Part shown: positions 38,856 to 47,896 of the stretch, one piece after another
Position numbering within the stretch: the first letter of the stretch is position 1
Layout: each line of letters opens with the position of its first letter
Origin: Providencia zhijiangensis
Lineage (GTDB): Bacteria > Pseudomonadota > Gammaproteobacteria > Enterobacterales > Enterobacteriaceae
Reading direction: 5' to 3'
DNA length: 64,000 nt
Assembly (NCBI RefSeq): GCF_030315915.2
Contig: NZ_CP135990.1
Span: 744,001 to 808,000, forward strand
The notes under the pieces: generated by a model
The model's input: only the letters and a program-made list of their open reading frames with translations
The model's database searches: none
What the model was told of the DNA's origin: nothing
Translations under genes and position numbers: made by a program

Positions 38856-39875
38856 ATGGCAATCAGGGTAGCAATAAACGGCTTCGGTCGAATTGGTCGA
38901 AGTGTTCTCAGAGCGTTATATGAATCAGGTCGCCGGGCAGAAATTGTCGTTGTTGCGGTCAATGAATTAGCGGAGCCGGAAGGTATCGCTCATTTGCTGA
39001 AGTATGATTCAAGTCACGGACGCTTTGCGTGGGATGTTCGTCTCAATGGCGACCAGCTACAAGTTGGAGATGACAATATGCGTCTTTTCCATCAAGCGGA
39101 TATCAGCAAGCTACCTTGGAAAGAGTTAGGTGTGGATGTGGTGTTAGATTGCACGGGCGTTTACGGCTCTCGCGAAGATGGGTTAAAGCATCTGCAAGCC
39201 GGCGCGAAAAAAGTGCTCTTTTCCCATCCGGGAACCGATGATCTCGATGCGACCATTGTGTATGGCGTCAACCATGACAGCCTACAAAGAAGCGATAGTA
39301 TCGTTTCCAATGCATCTTGTACCACCAACTGTATTATTCCAGTCATCAAAGTGTTGGATGATGCATTTGGTATTGAGTCGGGCACAGTCACCACCATTCA
39401 TGCATCCATGAATGATCAACCTGTGATTGACGCCTACCATAAAGATTTACGCAGAACGCGGGCAGCGAGTCAGTCGATCATTCCTGTCGATACCAAATTG
39501 GCCGCGGGGATCACACGAATTTTTCCAAAATTTCAAGGCAGCTTCGAAGCGATTTCTGTACGCGTTCCAACCACCAATGTCACTGCCATTGACTTAAGCG
39601 TCACTGTAGATGCGGATGTTTGTGTTGATAAAGTCAACAAGCTATTACAGAGCGCCGCGCATGGGCATTTTCGTGGTATAGTAGACTATACTGAACTACC
39701 GTTAGTCTCGATGGATTTTAATCATGATCCGCACAGCGCGATTATTGATGGTACGCAAACACGAGTTAGCGGCAAGAACTTAATCAAAACCCTGGTTTGG
39801 TGTGATAACGAATGGGGGTTTGCTAACCGGATGCTAGATACAACTCTAGCGATGGCAGCAACAGGTTTAAACTAA
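38856..39875 (+). CDS. epd: erythrose-4-phosphate dehydrogenase
   Basis: Epd oxidises D-erythrose 4-phosphate to 4-phosphoerythronate, the first step of pyridoxal phosphate synthesis. It belongs to the GAPDH superfamily. The 339-residue protein starts with the NAD-binding motif [17 protein letters not shown]. It has the catalytic Cys in SNASCTTNC (about 155) and ends near [15 protein letters not shown]. The insert-specific features ([30 protein letters not shown]) point to Epd rather than GapA. The standard partner order epd-pgk-fbaA follows. Confidence 0.96.
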   Translation: MAIRVAINGFGRIGRSVLRALYESGRRAEIVVVAVNELAEPEGIAHLLKYDSSHGRFAWDVRLNGDQLQVGDDNMRLFHQADISKLPWKELGVDVVLDCTGVYGSREDGLKHLQAGAKKVLFSHPGTDDLDATIVYGVNHDSLQRSDSIVSNASCTTNCIIPVIKVLDDAFGIESGTVTTIHASMNDQPVIDAYHKDLRRTRAASQSIIPVDTKLAAGITRIFPKFQGSFEAISVRVPTTNVTAIDLSVTVDADVCVDKVNKLLQSAAHGHFRGIVDYTELPLVSMDFNHDPHSAIIDGTQTRVSGKNLIKTLVWCDNEWGFANRMLDTTLAMAATGLN

Positions 39876-39978
39876 TTGGCGTCTGACAGACAGCGGGGCA
39901 CAATAGATAAATACGCTATTGACCACCTCGCACAGTCGCTAATGAAAACTTTATAGAGAATCAACAAGAGGATTCACC

Positions 39979-41142
39979 ATGTCTGTAATTAAGATGACCG
40001 ATTTGGACTTAGCGGGTAAACGCGTTTTCATTCGTTCGGACCTAAACGTTCCTGTTAAAGACGGTAAAGTTACTTCAGATGCACGTATCCGTGCTTCATT
40101 ACCAACAATTGAATTAGCACTGAAACAAGGTGCTAAAGTCATGGTTACTTCCCACCTCGGTCGTCCGACGGAAGGTGAGTACAATGAAGAGTTTTCACTG
40201 CAACCTGTTGTTGACTATCTGGCAGAAAAATTAGACAACCCAGTTCGTTTAGTTAAAGACTACCTGAACGGTGTTGATATCGCCGCTGGCGAATTAGTCG
40301 TTTTAGAAAACGTGCGCTTTAACAAAGGCGAGAAGAAAGACGACGAAACGCTGTCTAAACAGTATGCAGCACTGTGTGATGTCTACGTTATGGATGCATT
40401 CGGTACGGCTCACCGTGCTCAAGCGTCAACGCACGGCGTTGCTAAATTCTCACCAGTTGCGTGTGCAGGCCCTCTGTTAAGCAACGAATTAGAAGCATTA
40501 GGCAAAGCGTTAGGTAACCCCGCGCGTCCAATGGTTGCTATCGTAGGTGGTTCTAAAGTTTCCACTAAACTGACTGTGTTAGATTCCCTGTCTAAAATCG
40601 CTGACCAACTGATTGTGGGTGGCGGTATCGCGAATACTTTCATCGCAGCAGAAGGCAACAATGTGGGTCGTTCACTGTATGAAGCGGACCTGATCCCAGA
40701 AGCGAAAAAATTACTGGCTAACTGCCAAATCCCAGTGCCAACTGATGTTCGCGTGGCTACCGAGTTCTCAGAAACTGCAGAAGCAACACTGAAAGCAAGT
40801 AACGCTATCAAAGATGATGAGCAAATTCTGGACTTAGGTGATGAATCCGCAGAACGTCTGGCTGAAATTCTGAAAAATGCGAAAACCATTCTTTGGAACG
40901 GCCCTGTGGGCGTATTCGAATTCCCTAACTTCCGTAAGGGAACTGAAATCGTTGCTCGTGCTATTGCAGACAGCGACGCTTTCTCAATCGCTGGTGGTGG
41001 TGACACCCTAGCGGCGATCGATTTATTCGGTATCGCTGATAAGATTTCATACATTTCTACCGGTGGCGGTGCTTTCCTTGAATTTGTTGAAGGTAAAAAG
41101 CTCCCAGCCGTTGTGATGCTAGAAGAACGTGCTAAAGCGTAA
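39979..41142 (+). CDS. pgk: phosphoglycerate kinase
   Basis: Pgk transfers the acyl phosphate of 1,3-bisphosphoglycerate to ADP in glycolysis. The 387-residue length is the norm. The signature [15 protein letters not shown] is at about 14-28. The transit-type hinge ([15 protein letters not shown]) and the nucleotide-binding [10 protein letters not shown] with the terminal [15 protein letters not shown] block are all present. AAGAGG lies upstream of the ATG. An intercistronic hairpin, not a terminator, leads into fbaA. Confidence 0.98.
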   Translation: MSVIKMTDLDLAGKRVFIRSDLNVPVKDGKVTSDARIRASLPTIELALKQGAKVMVTSHLGRPTEGEYNEEFSLQPVVDYLAEKLDNPVRLVKDYLNGVDIAAGELVVLENVRFNKGEKKDDETLSKQYAALCDVYVMDAFGTAHRAQASTHGVAKFSPVACAGPLLSNELEALGKALGNPARPMVAIVGGSKVSTKLTVLDSLSKIADQLIVGGGIANTFIAAEGNNVGRSLYEADLIPEAKKLLANCQIPVPTDVRVATEFSETAEATLKASNAIKDDEQILDLGDESAERLAEILKNAKTILWNGPVGVFEFPNFRKGTEIVARAIADSDAFSIAGGGDTLAAIDLFGIADKISYISTGGGAFLEFVEGKKLPAVVMLEERAKA

Positions 41143-41159
41143 TTAATTTGTTCATACAC

Positions 41160-41183
41160 AACAGGCAGCGTAGGCTGCCTGTT
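41160..41183 (+). other. pgk-fbaA intercistronic hairpin
   Basis: A perfect 10-bp stem (AACAGGCAGC / GCTGCCTGTT) with a GTAG loop has no T-run. It is likely an mRNA-stability or processing element within the epd-pgk-fbaA message. Confidence 0.6.
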
Positions 41184-41202
41184 CACCACAGGACCTTTTC
41201 AC

Positions 41203-42279
41203 ATGTCTAAAATTTTTGATTTTGTTAAACCAGGTGTTATCACTGGTGATGATGTACAGAAAGTTTTCGCGGTTGCCAAAGAAAATAACTTTGCATTGCC
41301 AGCTGTGAACTGTGTTGGTACTGATTCAATTAACGCCGTACTTGAAGCGGCAGCTAAAGTACGCGCTCCAGTTATTGTTCAGTTCTCTAACGGTGGTGCT
41401 GCATTTATCGCAGGTAAAGGCCTGAAAGCTGAAGGGCAACAAGCAGCTATCTTAGGTGCAATTTCAGGTGCATACCACGTACACCAAATGGCAGAGCACT
41501 ACGGTGTGCCAGTGATTCTGCACACTGACCACTGTGCGAAGAAATTACTGCCATGGATTGACGGTCTATTAGATGCGGGTGAAAAACACTACGCGAAAAC
41601 TGGTAAACCACTGTTCTCTTCTCACATGATTGACCTGTCAGAAGAATCTCTGGAAGAAAACATTGCAATCTGTTCTAAATATTTAGAGCGCATGGCGAAA
41701 ATCGACATGACTCTGGAAATCGAATTAGGTTGTACTGGTGGTGAAGAAGACGGTGTTGATAACACTGGCATGGATAGCTCAGCGCTGTACACCCAACCAG
41801 AAGACGTAGCTTACGCTTACGAAAAACTGAACGCTATCAGCCCACGTTTCACTATCGCGGCTTCTTTTGGTAACGTACACGGTGTTTATAAGCCAGGTAA
41901 CGTACAATTAACGCCAAAAATTCTGCGTAATTCCCAAGACTACGTGTCTGAGAAATTTAACCTGCCACACAACAGCTTAGATTTCGTTTTCCACGGTGGT
42001 TCCGGTTCAAGCGCTGCTGAAATCAAAGAAGCAGTAAGCTACGGTGTTATCAAAATGAACATCGATACCGATACTCAGTGGGCAACATGGGATGGTATTT
42101 TACAGTATTACAAAGCGAAAGAAGGCTACCTACAATCTCAGTTAGGTAACCCAGAAGGCGATGATAAGCCAAACAAAAAATACTACGATCCACGTGTGTG
42201 GCTGCGTAAAGCACAAGACTCAATGGTTGTTCGTTTAGAGCAAGCATTCAAAGAACTGAACTGCGTAGACGTTCTGTAA
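41203..42279 (+). CDS. fbaA: class II fructose-bisphosphate aldolase
   Basis: FbaA cleaves fructose 1,6-bisphosphate into the two triose phosphates and needs zinc. The 358-residue protein has the metal ligands in ILHTDHCAKK (about 107-116), the conserved IELGCTGGEEDGVDN block, and the phosphate-binding DFVFHGGSGSS motif near 262-272. The position right after pgk is conserved. A strong terminator follows the gene. Confidence 0.98.
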   Translation: MSKIFDFVKPGVITGDDVQKVFAVAKENNFALPAVNCVGTDSINAVLEAAAKVRAPVIVQFSNGGAAFIAGKGLKAEGQQAAILGAISGAYHVHQMAEHYGVPVILHTDHCAKKLLPWIDGLLDAGEKHYAKTGKPLFSSHMIDLSEESLEENIAICSKYLERMAKIDMTLEIELGCTGGEEDGVDNTGMDSSALYTQPEDVAYAYEKLNAISPRFTIAASFGNVHGVYKPGNVQLTPKILRNSQDYVSEKFNLPHNSLDFVFHGGSGSSAAEIKEAVSYGVIKMNIDTDTQWATWDGILQYYKAKEGYLQSQLGNPEGDDKPNKKYYDPRVWLRKAQDSMVVRLEQAFKELNCVDVL

Positions 42280-42306
42280 TTTACGAGTTTAACTTGTGAA
42301 TAAATC

Positions 42307-42341
42307 ATCCCCCAGCAGGGTAGCTTGCTGGGGGATTTTTT
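42307..42341 (+). terminator. terminator of the epd-pgk-fbaA unit
   Basis: An 11-bp GC-rich stem (ATCCCCCAGCA / TGCTGGGGGAT) is followed by five to six T residues. Confidence 0.9.
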
Positions 42342-42451
42342 ATATTTTCACTAAGGAGCCTGTCACTTGCCGTATTGATTGCGAGCGCCTTGCTTTTCTT
42401 GTAACCTTCGCGTGCTTTGAACACTCTGAAATGCCCTATAAGGTAATCCAA

Positions 42452-42727
42452 ATGACTGAACATAAATCTAAAGACCCGTTACATGGGGTTACGCTTGAAA
42501 TGCAGGTAACAGAATTAGTTAACCATTATGGTTGGGCAAAATTAGGCAGCATTATCAAAATCAATTGCTTCAACAAAGATCCCAGTATCAAATCAAGCTT
42601 AAAATTCCTACGAAGAACGCCATGGGCGCGGGCTGAAGTTGAAGCGCTCTATCTTGATATGCTAGAAGACGATTCAATGGATGATGCTAATTTATCTGAT
42701 GATCCGTGGGGTAATCACCGCGTTTAA
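42452..42727 (+). CDS. DUF2132 / VF530-family small DNA-binding-type protein
   Basis: A 91-residue protein is predicted from the ATG at 42452, preceded by AAGG. The upstream ATG at 42431 and the long 5' extension are not supported. The segment [61 protein letters not shown] (actual ...WARAEVE) is the hallmark of the VF530/DUF2132 family, named after a Vibrio fischeri structure. DNA binding is proposed for the family but its role is unknown. An acidic tail follows. Confidence 0.88.
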   Translation: MTEHKSKDPLHGVTLEMQVTELVNHYGWAKLGSIIKINCFNKDPSIKSSLKFLRRTPWARAEVEALYLDMLEDDSMDDANLSDDPWGNHRV

Positions 42728-42849
42728 TACCTCGACGAAATGGAGCCTCTAATTGAGCTATAATGCATTGTTATTATTTGTTTTTTCTAATGAGTGGGTT
42801 AGCAGATTTCAGTGATGTAGAAATATCAGTTTAGGTTACTTTTACTCAT

Positions 42850-42880
42850 AAAAATACCCTCTAAAAAGAGACTTAGAGGG
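42850..42880 (-). terminator. terminator of the fimbrial operon
   Basis: CCCTCTAA pairs with TTAGAGGG, and on the minus strand the hairpin runs into TATTTTTATG. It lies about 50 bases after the MrpJ-like stop codon. Confidence 0.7.
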
Positions 42881-42932
42881 CATGATTATGTCGCGACTAA
42901 ATTAGGCTGTCGGTGGTATGAATACAGCGGCA

Positions 42933-43190
42933 TTACAGATTAATCGGTACTGTTACCGAAGGATTTCTACGCTCTAAAAAGTAATTTAAATCGCACTGAA
43001 GCACATTAGCAAAAATACATAATCGGTGGATCGTAAAATTTTGAGTTCCGCGTTCATAACGAGAGATTTGTTGTTGGCTTAAGCCAGTTTTTTTACCAAG
43101 AATACTGGCGCTCCAACCTAATAATAGGCGGCGCTTGCGAACTTTTGCACCAATATCGGTATTGGAGATTTGATTGTCATAGAGAGTCAT
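42933..43190 (-). CDS. MrpJ-like XRE-family transcriptional regulator
   Basis: This 85-residue HTH_3 protein has the helix-turn-helix at about residues 14-66 (GAKVRKRRLLLGWSASILGKKTGLSQQQISRYERGTQNFTIHRL). In Proteus mirabilis MrpJ is encoded last in the MR/P fimbrial operon and represses flagellar genes when fimbriae are made. Here a protein of similar size and type ends an operon with the same gene order. A similar fimbria-to-motility switch is therefore likely but not shown. GAGGA precedes the start; 33 bases separate it from the upstream ligase-like gene. Confidence 0.85.
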   Translation of the reverse strand: MTLYDNQISNTDIGAKVRKRRLLLGWSASILGKKTGLSQQQISRYERGTQNFTIHRLCIFANVLQCDLNYFLERRNPSVTVPINL

Positions 43191-43223
43191 TATGCTGTCC
43201 TCGTTTATCTTTTAATTTTATCA

Positions 43224-44612
43224 TTATGCAAATGAGAAAATATTGGTGTGAAAGAAAGATTGGCCATTAAATAAATTTAATCCAATAATAAAAACGCTTA
43301 GGCCAATAATAAAAGTGCTAAAGCTAAATAATAACGATAAGTGCTTGTTAATATAAAAGCTTGATTGTTCTTTTAATGGGAATGACGCATCTGAAAATGA
43401 TAAAAACAGTATAATCATTCCCCAATGTAACACTGATTGTAAAAATGGGTGCTCTAAGTTGCTATTAATAACTACAGGCGTTAATGCCAACATTAAGGAT
43501 ATGGAATAACCGTTCCCATTTTTTTTGTATTTAATGATTGACTGGTAAATAACATATATTCCACCCGTTATTAGTAATGACATAAAAATAAGGTTAATAA
43601 ACCCACCAGTCATAATCCAACGCAATATCTCATTATAAATATGTGGCACAATATAATTTTCAGAGCTTAAAAATGGGAGCTGGTTTTTCTCCATACTCGC
43701 ATTAAGTATTAAAGGTTGTTCCCAAACTTCAGTTGGTGGGTAGATAAACAATGAGATGGAAAATCGTAACATTTGCTTAAGGTGAAAGCGGTTGATTATC
43801 TCACTGTCGATATACTTTGGGCACAGCTGAATAAGGTAAACGCCAATAAATACAGCGAGGGCAATAATGAAATAGCTGGCGCTCACTCTTACTTTATTTT
43901 TTTGATAAAACAAACAGATAAAAACAAAAGCACACACTGCGAAACTCAATGTTGTGGTGATAGATTGCAGAACAACCAGCGTCACTGTAAACAAGAAAAT
44001 GCAGAGACTTAATAGCGTTATACGGCATTTTTCTTGGGTAAGCGATGCAAGTTTAAATTGTGATAACACTAGGGTCATCAACGAAAACATACAGCTCATC
44101 GCCATGTTAACCGACAAAATGGTAATTTGTTGCGTCAAACCATATGACCGCATATCGGTTGCAAAATAAAAAATAGTAGTTTCAAAAAAGTATTGATAAA
44201 TAGTAAATAAACACTGAATAACATTAATAGCAATAAAGCAATAAATACAGAAAGATTGAATTAACCACTTCTCTCGTATTTGCAATCCGACAATATACAG
44301 TACGACTCCTGCGCTGATGCCAGACCAATACCAAAATATAACATTATGACTTTCTTTTATATAAAAAAGATTGATGCTTAATATGGCTAGCGCTAAACAA
44401 AAACACATTGCAGGAATCGTAATGAAAATCCGATTTTTTCTATAAAATACGGTAAATGCAATGATGGAAATAATTAATGCAATCGCTAACCAGCTAATAA
44501 TATTTTGTGGCAGCGATTGCCTTAAGCTACCTAAATTATCAATGTAAATTATGCTGGCGAGATTCCAAATAATAAAAATACTAATAAATACAGCACGAGA
44601 AAGCATAATCAT
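43224..44612 (-). CDS. PglL/WaaL/Wzy_C-like polytopic membrane protein in fimbrial operon
   Basis: This 462-residue protein has roughly eleven or twelve hydrophobic segments and one large loop at about residues 268-335. The loop holds VPHIYNEILRWIMTGG (about 322-337), close to the H-x-H/N-x-E...GG pattern of the Wzy_C O-antigen ligase and polymerase family. Before it, RSYGLTQQITILSVNMAMS (about 155-173) recalls the R-x-x-G...Q-x-N-x-L-A block of PglL protein O-oligosaccharyltransferases. I infer a transferase of lipid-linked glycan, perhaps to fimbrial subunits. No Shine-Dalgarno is obvious, and base use is AT-rich like the neighbours. It lies between the tip adhesin gene and mrpJ-like. Confidence 0.7.
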   Translation of the reverse strand: MIMLSRAVFISIFIIWNLASIIYIDNLGSLRQSLPQNIISWLAIALIISIIAFTVFYRKNRIFITIPAMCFCLALAILSINLFYIKESHNVIFWYWSGISAGVVLYIVGLQIREKWLIQSFCIYCFIAINVIQCLFTIYQYFFETTIFYFATDMRSYGLTQQITILSVNMAMSCMFSLMTLVLSQFKLASLTQEKCRITLLSLCIFLFTVTLVVLQSITTTLSFAVCAFVFICLFYQKNKVRVSASYFIIALAVFIGVYLIQLCPKYIDSEIINRFHLKQMLRFSISLFIYPPTEVWEQPLILNASMEKNQLPFLSSENYIVPHIYNEILRWIMTGGFINLIFMSLLITGGIYVIYQSIIKYKKNGNGYSISLMLALTPVVINSNLEHPFLQSVLHWGMIILFLSFSDASFPLKEQSSFYINKHLSLLFSFSTFIIGLSVFIIGLNLFNGQSFFHTNIFSFA

Positions 44613-44633
44613 AAAATTTATACTGCATGTTAA

Positions 44634-45701
44634 TTATAAATAAGTTGCAATTAACCACGCATTACCAGTGTATTTTCCTGGCTCAGCATCTAATCCATAA
44701 AGGTGGCTTTCGATTTCAATATTTTTCACTTTATCAATGGTGGTTTCGATAGTTTTACCGCGGTAGTTACTCTCTGCATCGTACAGTGATAACTCAGAGT
44801 AAATCGTGTTATTACCTGATTTCAGCGGCACACGCTTTTGTGGATCGTTATCCATAACGTAATCTAAGGCGAATTTTACTCTAACCCCCTGACTTCTATC
44901 ACATTGATAGGTTGCAGTACGGGTTTGTTTACTATCAAATTCAATGGCATCCAGTGTATTGTGATTGATATTTAAGTTATCAATATTGGATTTACAGTTT
45001 GATGGGTAGTTAATCACCGACTGAGTTAAATCCAGTTTTACACTCGCTTTATCCGCTGGCACAAACACATCAGGTGTACCCGGATATTGGAACATTCGGG
45101 TATAGCCCGCAATCATTGCTGGTGGAATAACAACTTTGCCATCAATGGGAATATCTTTCACATAAATACGGACTTCAAATGGGAATTGAACGGTGAAGAA
45201 TCCTGCGTCTAATGGCCCCATTTCTTCAGAAGAACATCCACGCCCAGAAATGTTTTTCCAACCCTGAGTAATTCCATTGTCTGAATACAGTGTGAAATAA
45301 GTATTCGCATTAATTTTATAAGCGGTTAACCCTTTAATGCTAAAGCCAGCCTCTGGCATATAAGCAAAAACACGATGAAAGGCATAGTTCCATGCCAGTC
45401 CGTTTTGGTAGTTACCCACTAAAAAGTTCACCTTGCAATACACAGTACCGTAGGGCTGTGATGAACTTTCATTAATCACAATACCTTCTTTATTCGGCGG
45501 AGCGACGGAATAGTATTTCTCGCCATTGCTTGCAATTGTTGGAGTGCTTGCGATGACCGAGTTATTGGAGACAAGATTCATTCTATAACCCCCACCACTG
45601 GACGAGTAGCGAGTTAACCCATGAGACACTTGGCTATAGAGAAACAGTGACATCAGCATGGTCATTAATGAAATTAGCGAAGTTTTAGATGTTTTTTTCA
45701 T
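44634..45701 (-). CDS. fimbrial tip adhesin (MrpH position)
   Basis: This 355-residue exported protein has a signal peptide of about 29 residues. The N-terminal half (about 30-220) contains a Ser/Gly-rich start (TRYSSSGGGY) and Cys residues in VYCKVNF and GRGCSSEE, and is probably the receptor-binding domain. The C-terminal pilin-like half (about 225-355) has Cys pairs in YPSNCKSN and TYQCDRS and ends in a beta strand expected to accept donor-strand exchange. It holds the place of MrpH but is longer than MrpH as I remember it (about 275 residues). AGGTAACGACA precedes the start. Confidence 0.82.
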   Translation of the reverse strand: MKKTSKTSLISLMTMLMSLFLYSQVSHGLTRYSSSGGGYRMNLVSNNSVIASTPTIASNGEKYYSVAPPNKEGIVINESSSQPYGTVYCKVNFLVGNYQNGLAWNYAFHRVFAYMPEAGFSIKGLTAYKINANTYFTLYSDNGITQGWKNISGRGCSSEEMGPLDAGFFTVQFPFEVRIYVKDIPIDGKVVIPPAMIAGYTRMFQYPGTPDVFVPADKASVKLDLTQSVINYPSNCKSNIDNLNINHNTLDAIEFDSKQTRTATYQCDRSQGVRVKFALDYVMDNDPQKRVPLKSGNNTIYSELSLYDAESNYRGKTIETTIDKVKNIEIESHLYGLDAEPGKYTGNAWLIATYL

Positions 45702-45716
45702 TGTCGTTACCTAACT

Positions 45717-46223
45717 TTAGAGATAATCAATCATCACTGACAGTGCCGCACTAAACGGGCCGACTTCAAGTGTTTCAGGCACTTGATTCGTAACTAATTG
45801 TGACTGTAAGGTCAATGTGGCGGTATCACCACTCACTAACGGGAAGATGGGCTCCCATTTCAGTAGATTGATAGCGGTATTTCTATTAGCTTGGGAAAAG
45901 CGGATCCCTAATCCTTGGATCGTGGTGCTTAATACCGTTTCGTTATTAATCGTGAGGGTCGAACCCTCTTTAGGGGATAAATAAATTCGTAAATTTTTAC
46001 GCAGATCGCACTGTTTAATTAGGATCCCAAAGTTTTGCTTTTCTTCTGTTATGCGATCTAATGCGACATTTTGAAAATTCACATACAGCTCTTTATCGCC
46101 ATTTTCATTGGTGATCACACAGGATGGACGCACCAATGTGGTTTCCAACGTAATTAAAATATCAGCCAGTGAAAAGCTGCTCATTAGCAGGCAAATCGCC
46201 CCTATAAAACCGGATATTTTCAT
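45717..46223 (-). CDS. minor fimbrial subunit (MrpG position)
   Basis: This is a 168-residue exported pilin-domain protein. A signal peptide (about 1-20) precedes the mature domain. The two Cys typical of chaperone-usher subunits are in RPSCVITNENGDKELYVNFQ and LIKQCDLRKNL. The C-terminal strand AALSVMIDYL matches the chaperone-interaction motif with the penultimate Tyr. It is 15 bases from the adhesin gene and 10 bases after the F-position gene, so it belongs to the operon. It probably links the tip adhesin to the shaft. Confidence 0.85.
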   Translation of the reverse strand: MKISGFIGAICLLMSSFSLADILITLETTLVRPSCVITNENGDKELYVNFQNVALDRITEEKQNFGILIKQCDLRKNLRIYLSPKEGSTLTINNETVLSTTIQGLGIRFSQANRNTAINLLKWEPIFPLVSGDTATLTLQSQLVTNQVPETLEVGPFSAALSVMIDYL

Positions 46224-46233
46224 CTGTATTCTC

Positions 46234-46770
46234 CTACTGATAGTCCAGATTGAAAGTGACTAAGGATGAAAAGCTCCCAGTCCTGAGTCGTCCATTAAAG
46301 GGTTTTTGCGCATATACCCCAAATTGCAGCGGGTTAATGGAGCCTTTTCCCGATTCCGTGACGGTACTGATATCAATCGGGGTATTAAATTTCAAAGGTT
46401 GAGCATTCTTGCCATCAGTTAACGCCAGTAACACATTGGACTCGCCAGTCGTTTTCAAATAGGTGACGCCATTGTGAGTTTCAGTATCTTGAGTATTTAG
46501 CGTAATTTTGATGGTCTTATTTAATGCCGCTGTCGAGCAGTCGACGATATCCAACTGAAAAGGTTGAACATCAGAACGCCCAAGATTTTCAAGTTCAGAA
46601 AAGCGTAGACCCGATAAGTAAACCGTTTTCTTCGTGTCATCGTCGGATAAGCGACAGCCAATAGGCACTAGTGTTCCCTCAAAATAGACGGATAGACTAT
46701 TTGCCAAGCTGCCGTAGCTGGTGAATAACAAGCTACTCATGCTAACCATAAGTGCGAATGTTTTAGTCAT
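46234..46770 (-). CDS. minor fimbrial subunit (MrpF position)
   Basis: This is a 178-residue exported pilin-domain protein with signal peptide (about 1-23). Conserved Cys lie in IGCRLSDDDTKKTVYLSGLRFSEL and IVDCSTAAL. The C-terminal beta motif SSLVTFNLDYQ ends it. The start overlaps the stop of the E-position gene by 8 bases, indicating translational coupling. Its function is inferred from position and fold: a minor pilin of the tip fibrillum. Confidence 0.85.
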   Translation of the reverse strand: MTKTFALMVSMSSLLFTSYGSLANSLSVYFEGTLVPIGCRLSDDDTKKTVYLSGLRFSELENLGRSDVQPFQLDIVDCSTAALNKTIKITLNTQDTETHNGVTYLKTTGESNVLLALTDGKNAQPLKFNTPIDISTVTESGKGSINPLQFGVYAQKPFNGRLRTGSFSSLVTFNLDYQ

Positions 46771-47128
46771 AAATCATCTCCAAACGGCGTGCTGAATTCT
46801 CGGCTGGAAGTAAAAAGGTCATACTTTTATTTGTCTGCGGCTTTGAAAAAACATATTGCTGACCCGCAAATTTCAACGTGAATGGCGCCCACATTTGGTT
46901 ATAAGTGCGGGTGACACAATGGGCATAACTCACGGTAAATTGATAAACAGGCTCATTGACATGATTGACCGCTCTCGTCATCGTCACATTAGGCTGGCAA
47001 GGCGTTATGAGAAAACGCGCATGAACATAAACAGTGCCTGTTGTTTCCAATAATGAGGGTTGCGATGGCGTTTCTGCCAATACAGGCATGGCGAACATGA
47101 GCGATAACCCAAAGTGATACAGTTTCAT
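46763..47128 (-). CDS. MrpE-like accessory fimbrial protein
   Basis: A 121-residue exported protein with a signal peptide (MKLYHFGLSLMFAMPVLA). The mature part has two Cys (ITPCQPN and AHCVTRTYNQ) and lacks a full-length pilin domain; it ends abruptly in RRLEMIYD. In the Mrp operon the small MrpE follows the chaperone and precedes MrpF, exactly as here. Its role in fimbria assembly is not well defined. Gap to the chaperone gene is 27 bases. Confidence 0.75.
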   Translation of the reverse strand: MKLYHFGLSLMFAMPVLAETPSQPSLLETTGTVYVHARFLITPCQPNVTMTRAVNHVNEPVYQFTVSYAHCVTRTYNQMWAPFTLKFAGQQYVFSKPQTNKSMTFLLPAENSARRLEMIYD

Positions 47129-47155
47129 GTTGATATTCCTGTTTATCCGTTACGT

Positions 47156-47884
47156 CTATGGTGTGACTGTGCACTGCGATGCTTGGCACTTAAACGCCAG
47201 TGATGGCTTTCCACCATAATCATTGATATAGGTGAGATATGGTGTCGCAAATTTTGCTGATTTTAGGTTATGGGTTGATTTCGGTGGCACCATAACGGCA
47301 TCAAAGTCACTCTGCTCAGACTGCTTCTGGCTGTTACCAATGCCGATAATAGTCAGATAAAAACTTGTTGGGTTATTCAGTTGATAACCATTGGCTGTTG
47401 GGGTTAATGTCACCTGTTTTGTCCAATCTTTTTTGCTATCAGCCACAATCGCTTCTGGGCGATAAAACAGTTTTACACGGCTTTGCAGGGCGATTTGTAG
47501 AACACCCGCTTCTGTTGATTTTGGTGGGATTTCACGCAAGTTATAGTAAAACAGAGACTCTCTATCTTGAGGTAACTTACTGATATCTGGCGCAGTGCTT
47601 AAACGAACTAAGCTGGTGGATTTTGGCTCCATACGCTGAATCGGTGGTGTTGCGATAATCGGGCCAGCTTCCAATTTTTGCTCTGACGCATCTTCTAACC
47701 ATGACTGCGCTAAGTAAGGCAGTTCAGGGTTATCATTGCGAATAGTGATGTTAATAGACTGCTGATCACCATCAAAAATAATACGAGTACGATCCAGTGT
47801 AACTGCGGCGTAAGTGGCGCCCATTGCACCGATAGAGGTCAATAAGACACTGGTGCGAAGTAAATTAAAAAGATTTGATTTCAT
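47156..47884 (-). CDS. periplasmic fimbrial chaperone (MrpD position)
   Basis: This is a PapD-family chaperone of 242 residues that donates a strand to subunits until the usher takes them. It has a signal peptide (about 1-26). The first immunoglobulin-like domain carries the motif LDRTRIIFDGDQQSINITIRND with its conserved Arg. The G1 strand is visible as VLQIALQSRVKLFYRP, including the Lys before the FYRP signature. A second domain follows, ending with Cys residues (FKCQASQCTV) seen in the Mrp/PapD-like group. The gap to the usher is 12 bases. Confidence 0.95.
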   Translation of the reverse strand: MKSNLFNLLRTSVLLTSIGAMGATYAAVTLDRTRIIFDGDQQSINITIRNDNPELPYLAQSWLEDASEQKLEAGPIIATPPIQRMEPKSTSLVRLSTAPDISKLPQDRESLFYYNLREIPPKSTEAGVLQIALQSRVKLFYRPEAIVADSKKDWTKQVTLTPTANGYQLNNPTSFYLTIIGIGNSQKQSEQSDFDAVMVPPKSTHNLKSAKFATPYLTYINDYGGKPSLAFKCQASQCTVTP

Positions 47885-47896
47885 TTAAATTGTTTC

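Noticed and set aside
40419..41189. 256-codon minus-strand open frame opposite pgk
   Set aside because: It is an antisense shadow of a strongly codon-biased glycolytic gene. The low-complexity Ser/Pro/Ala composition is typical of such shadows.
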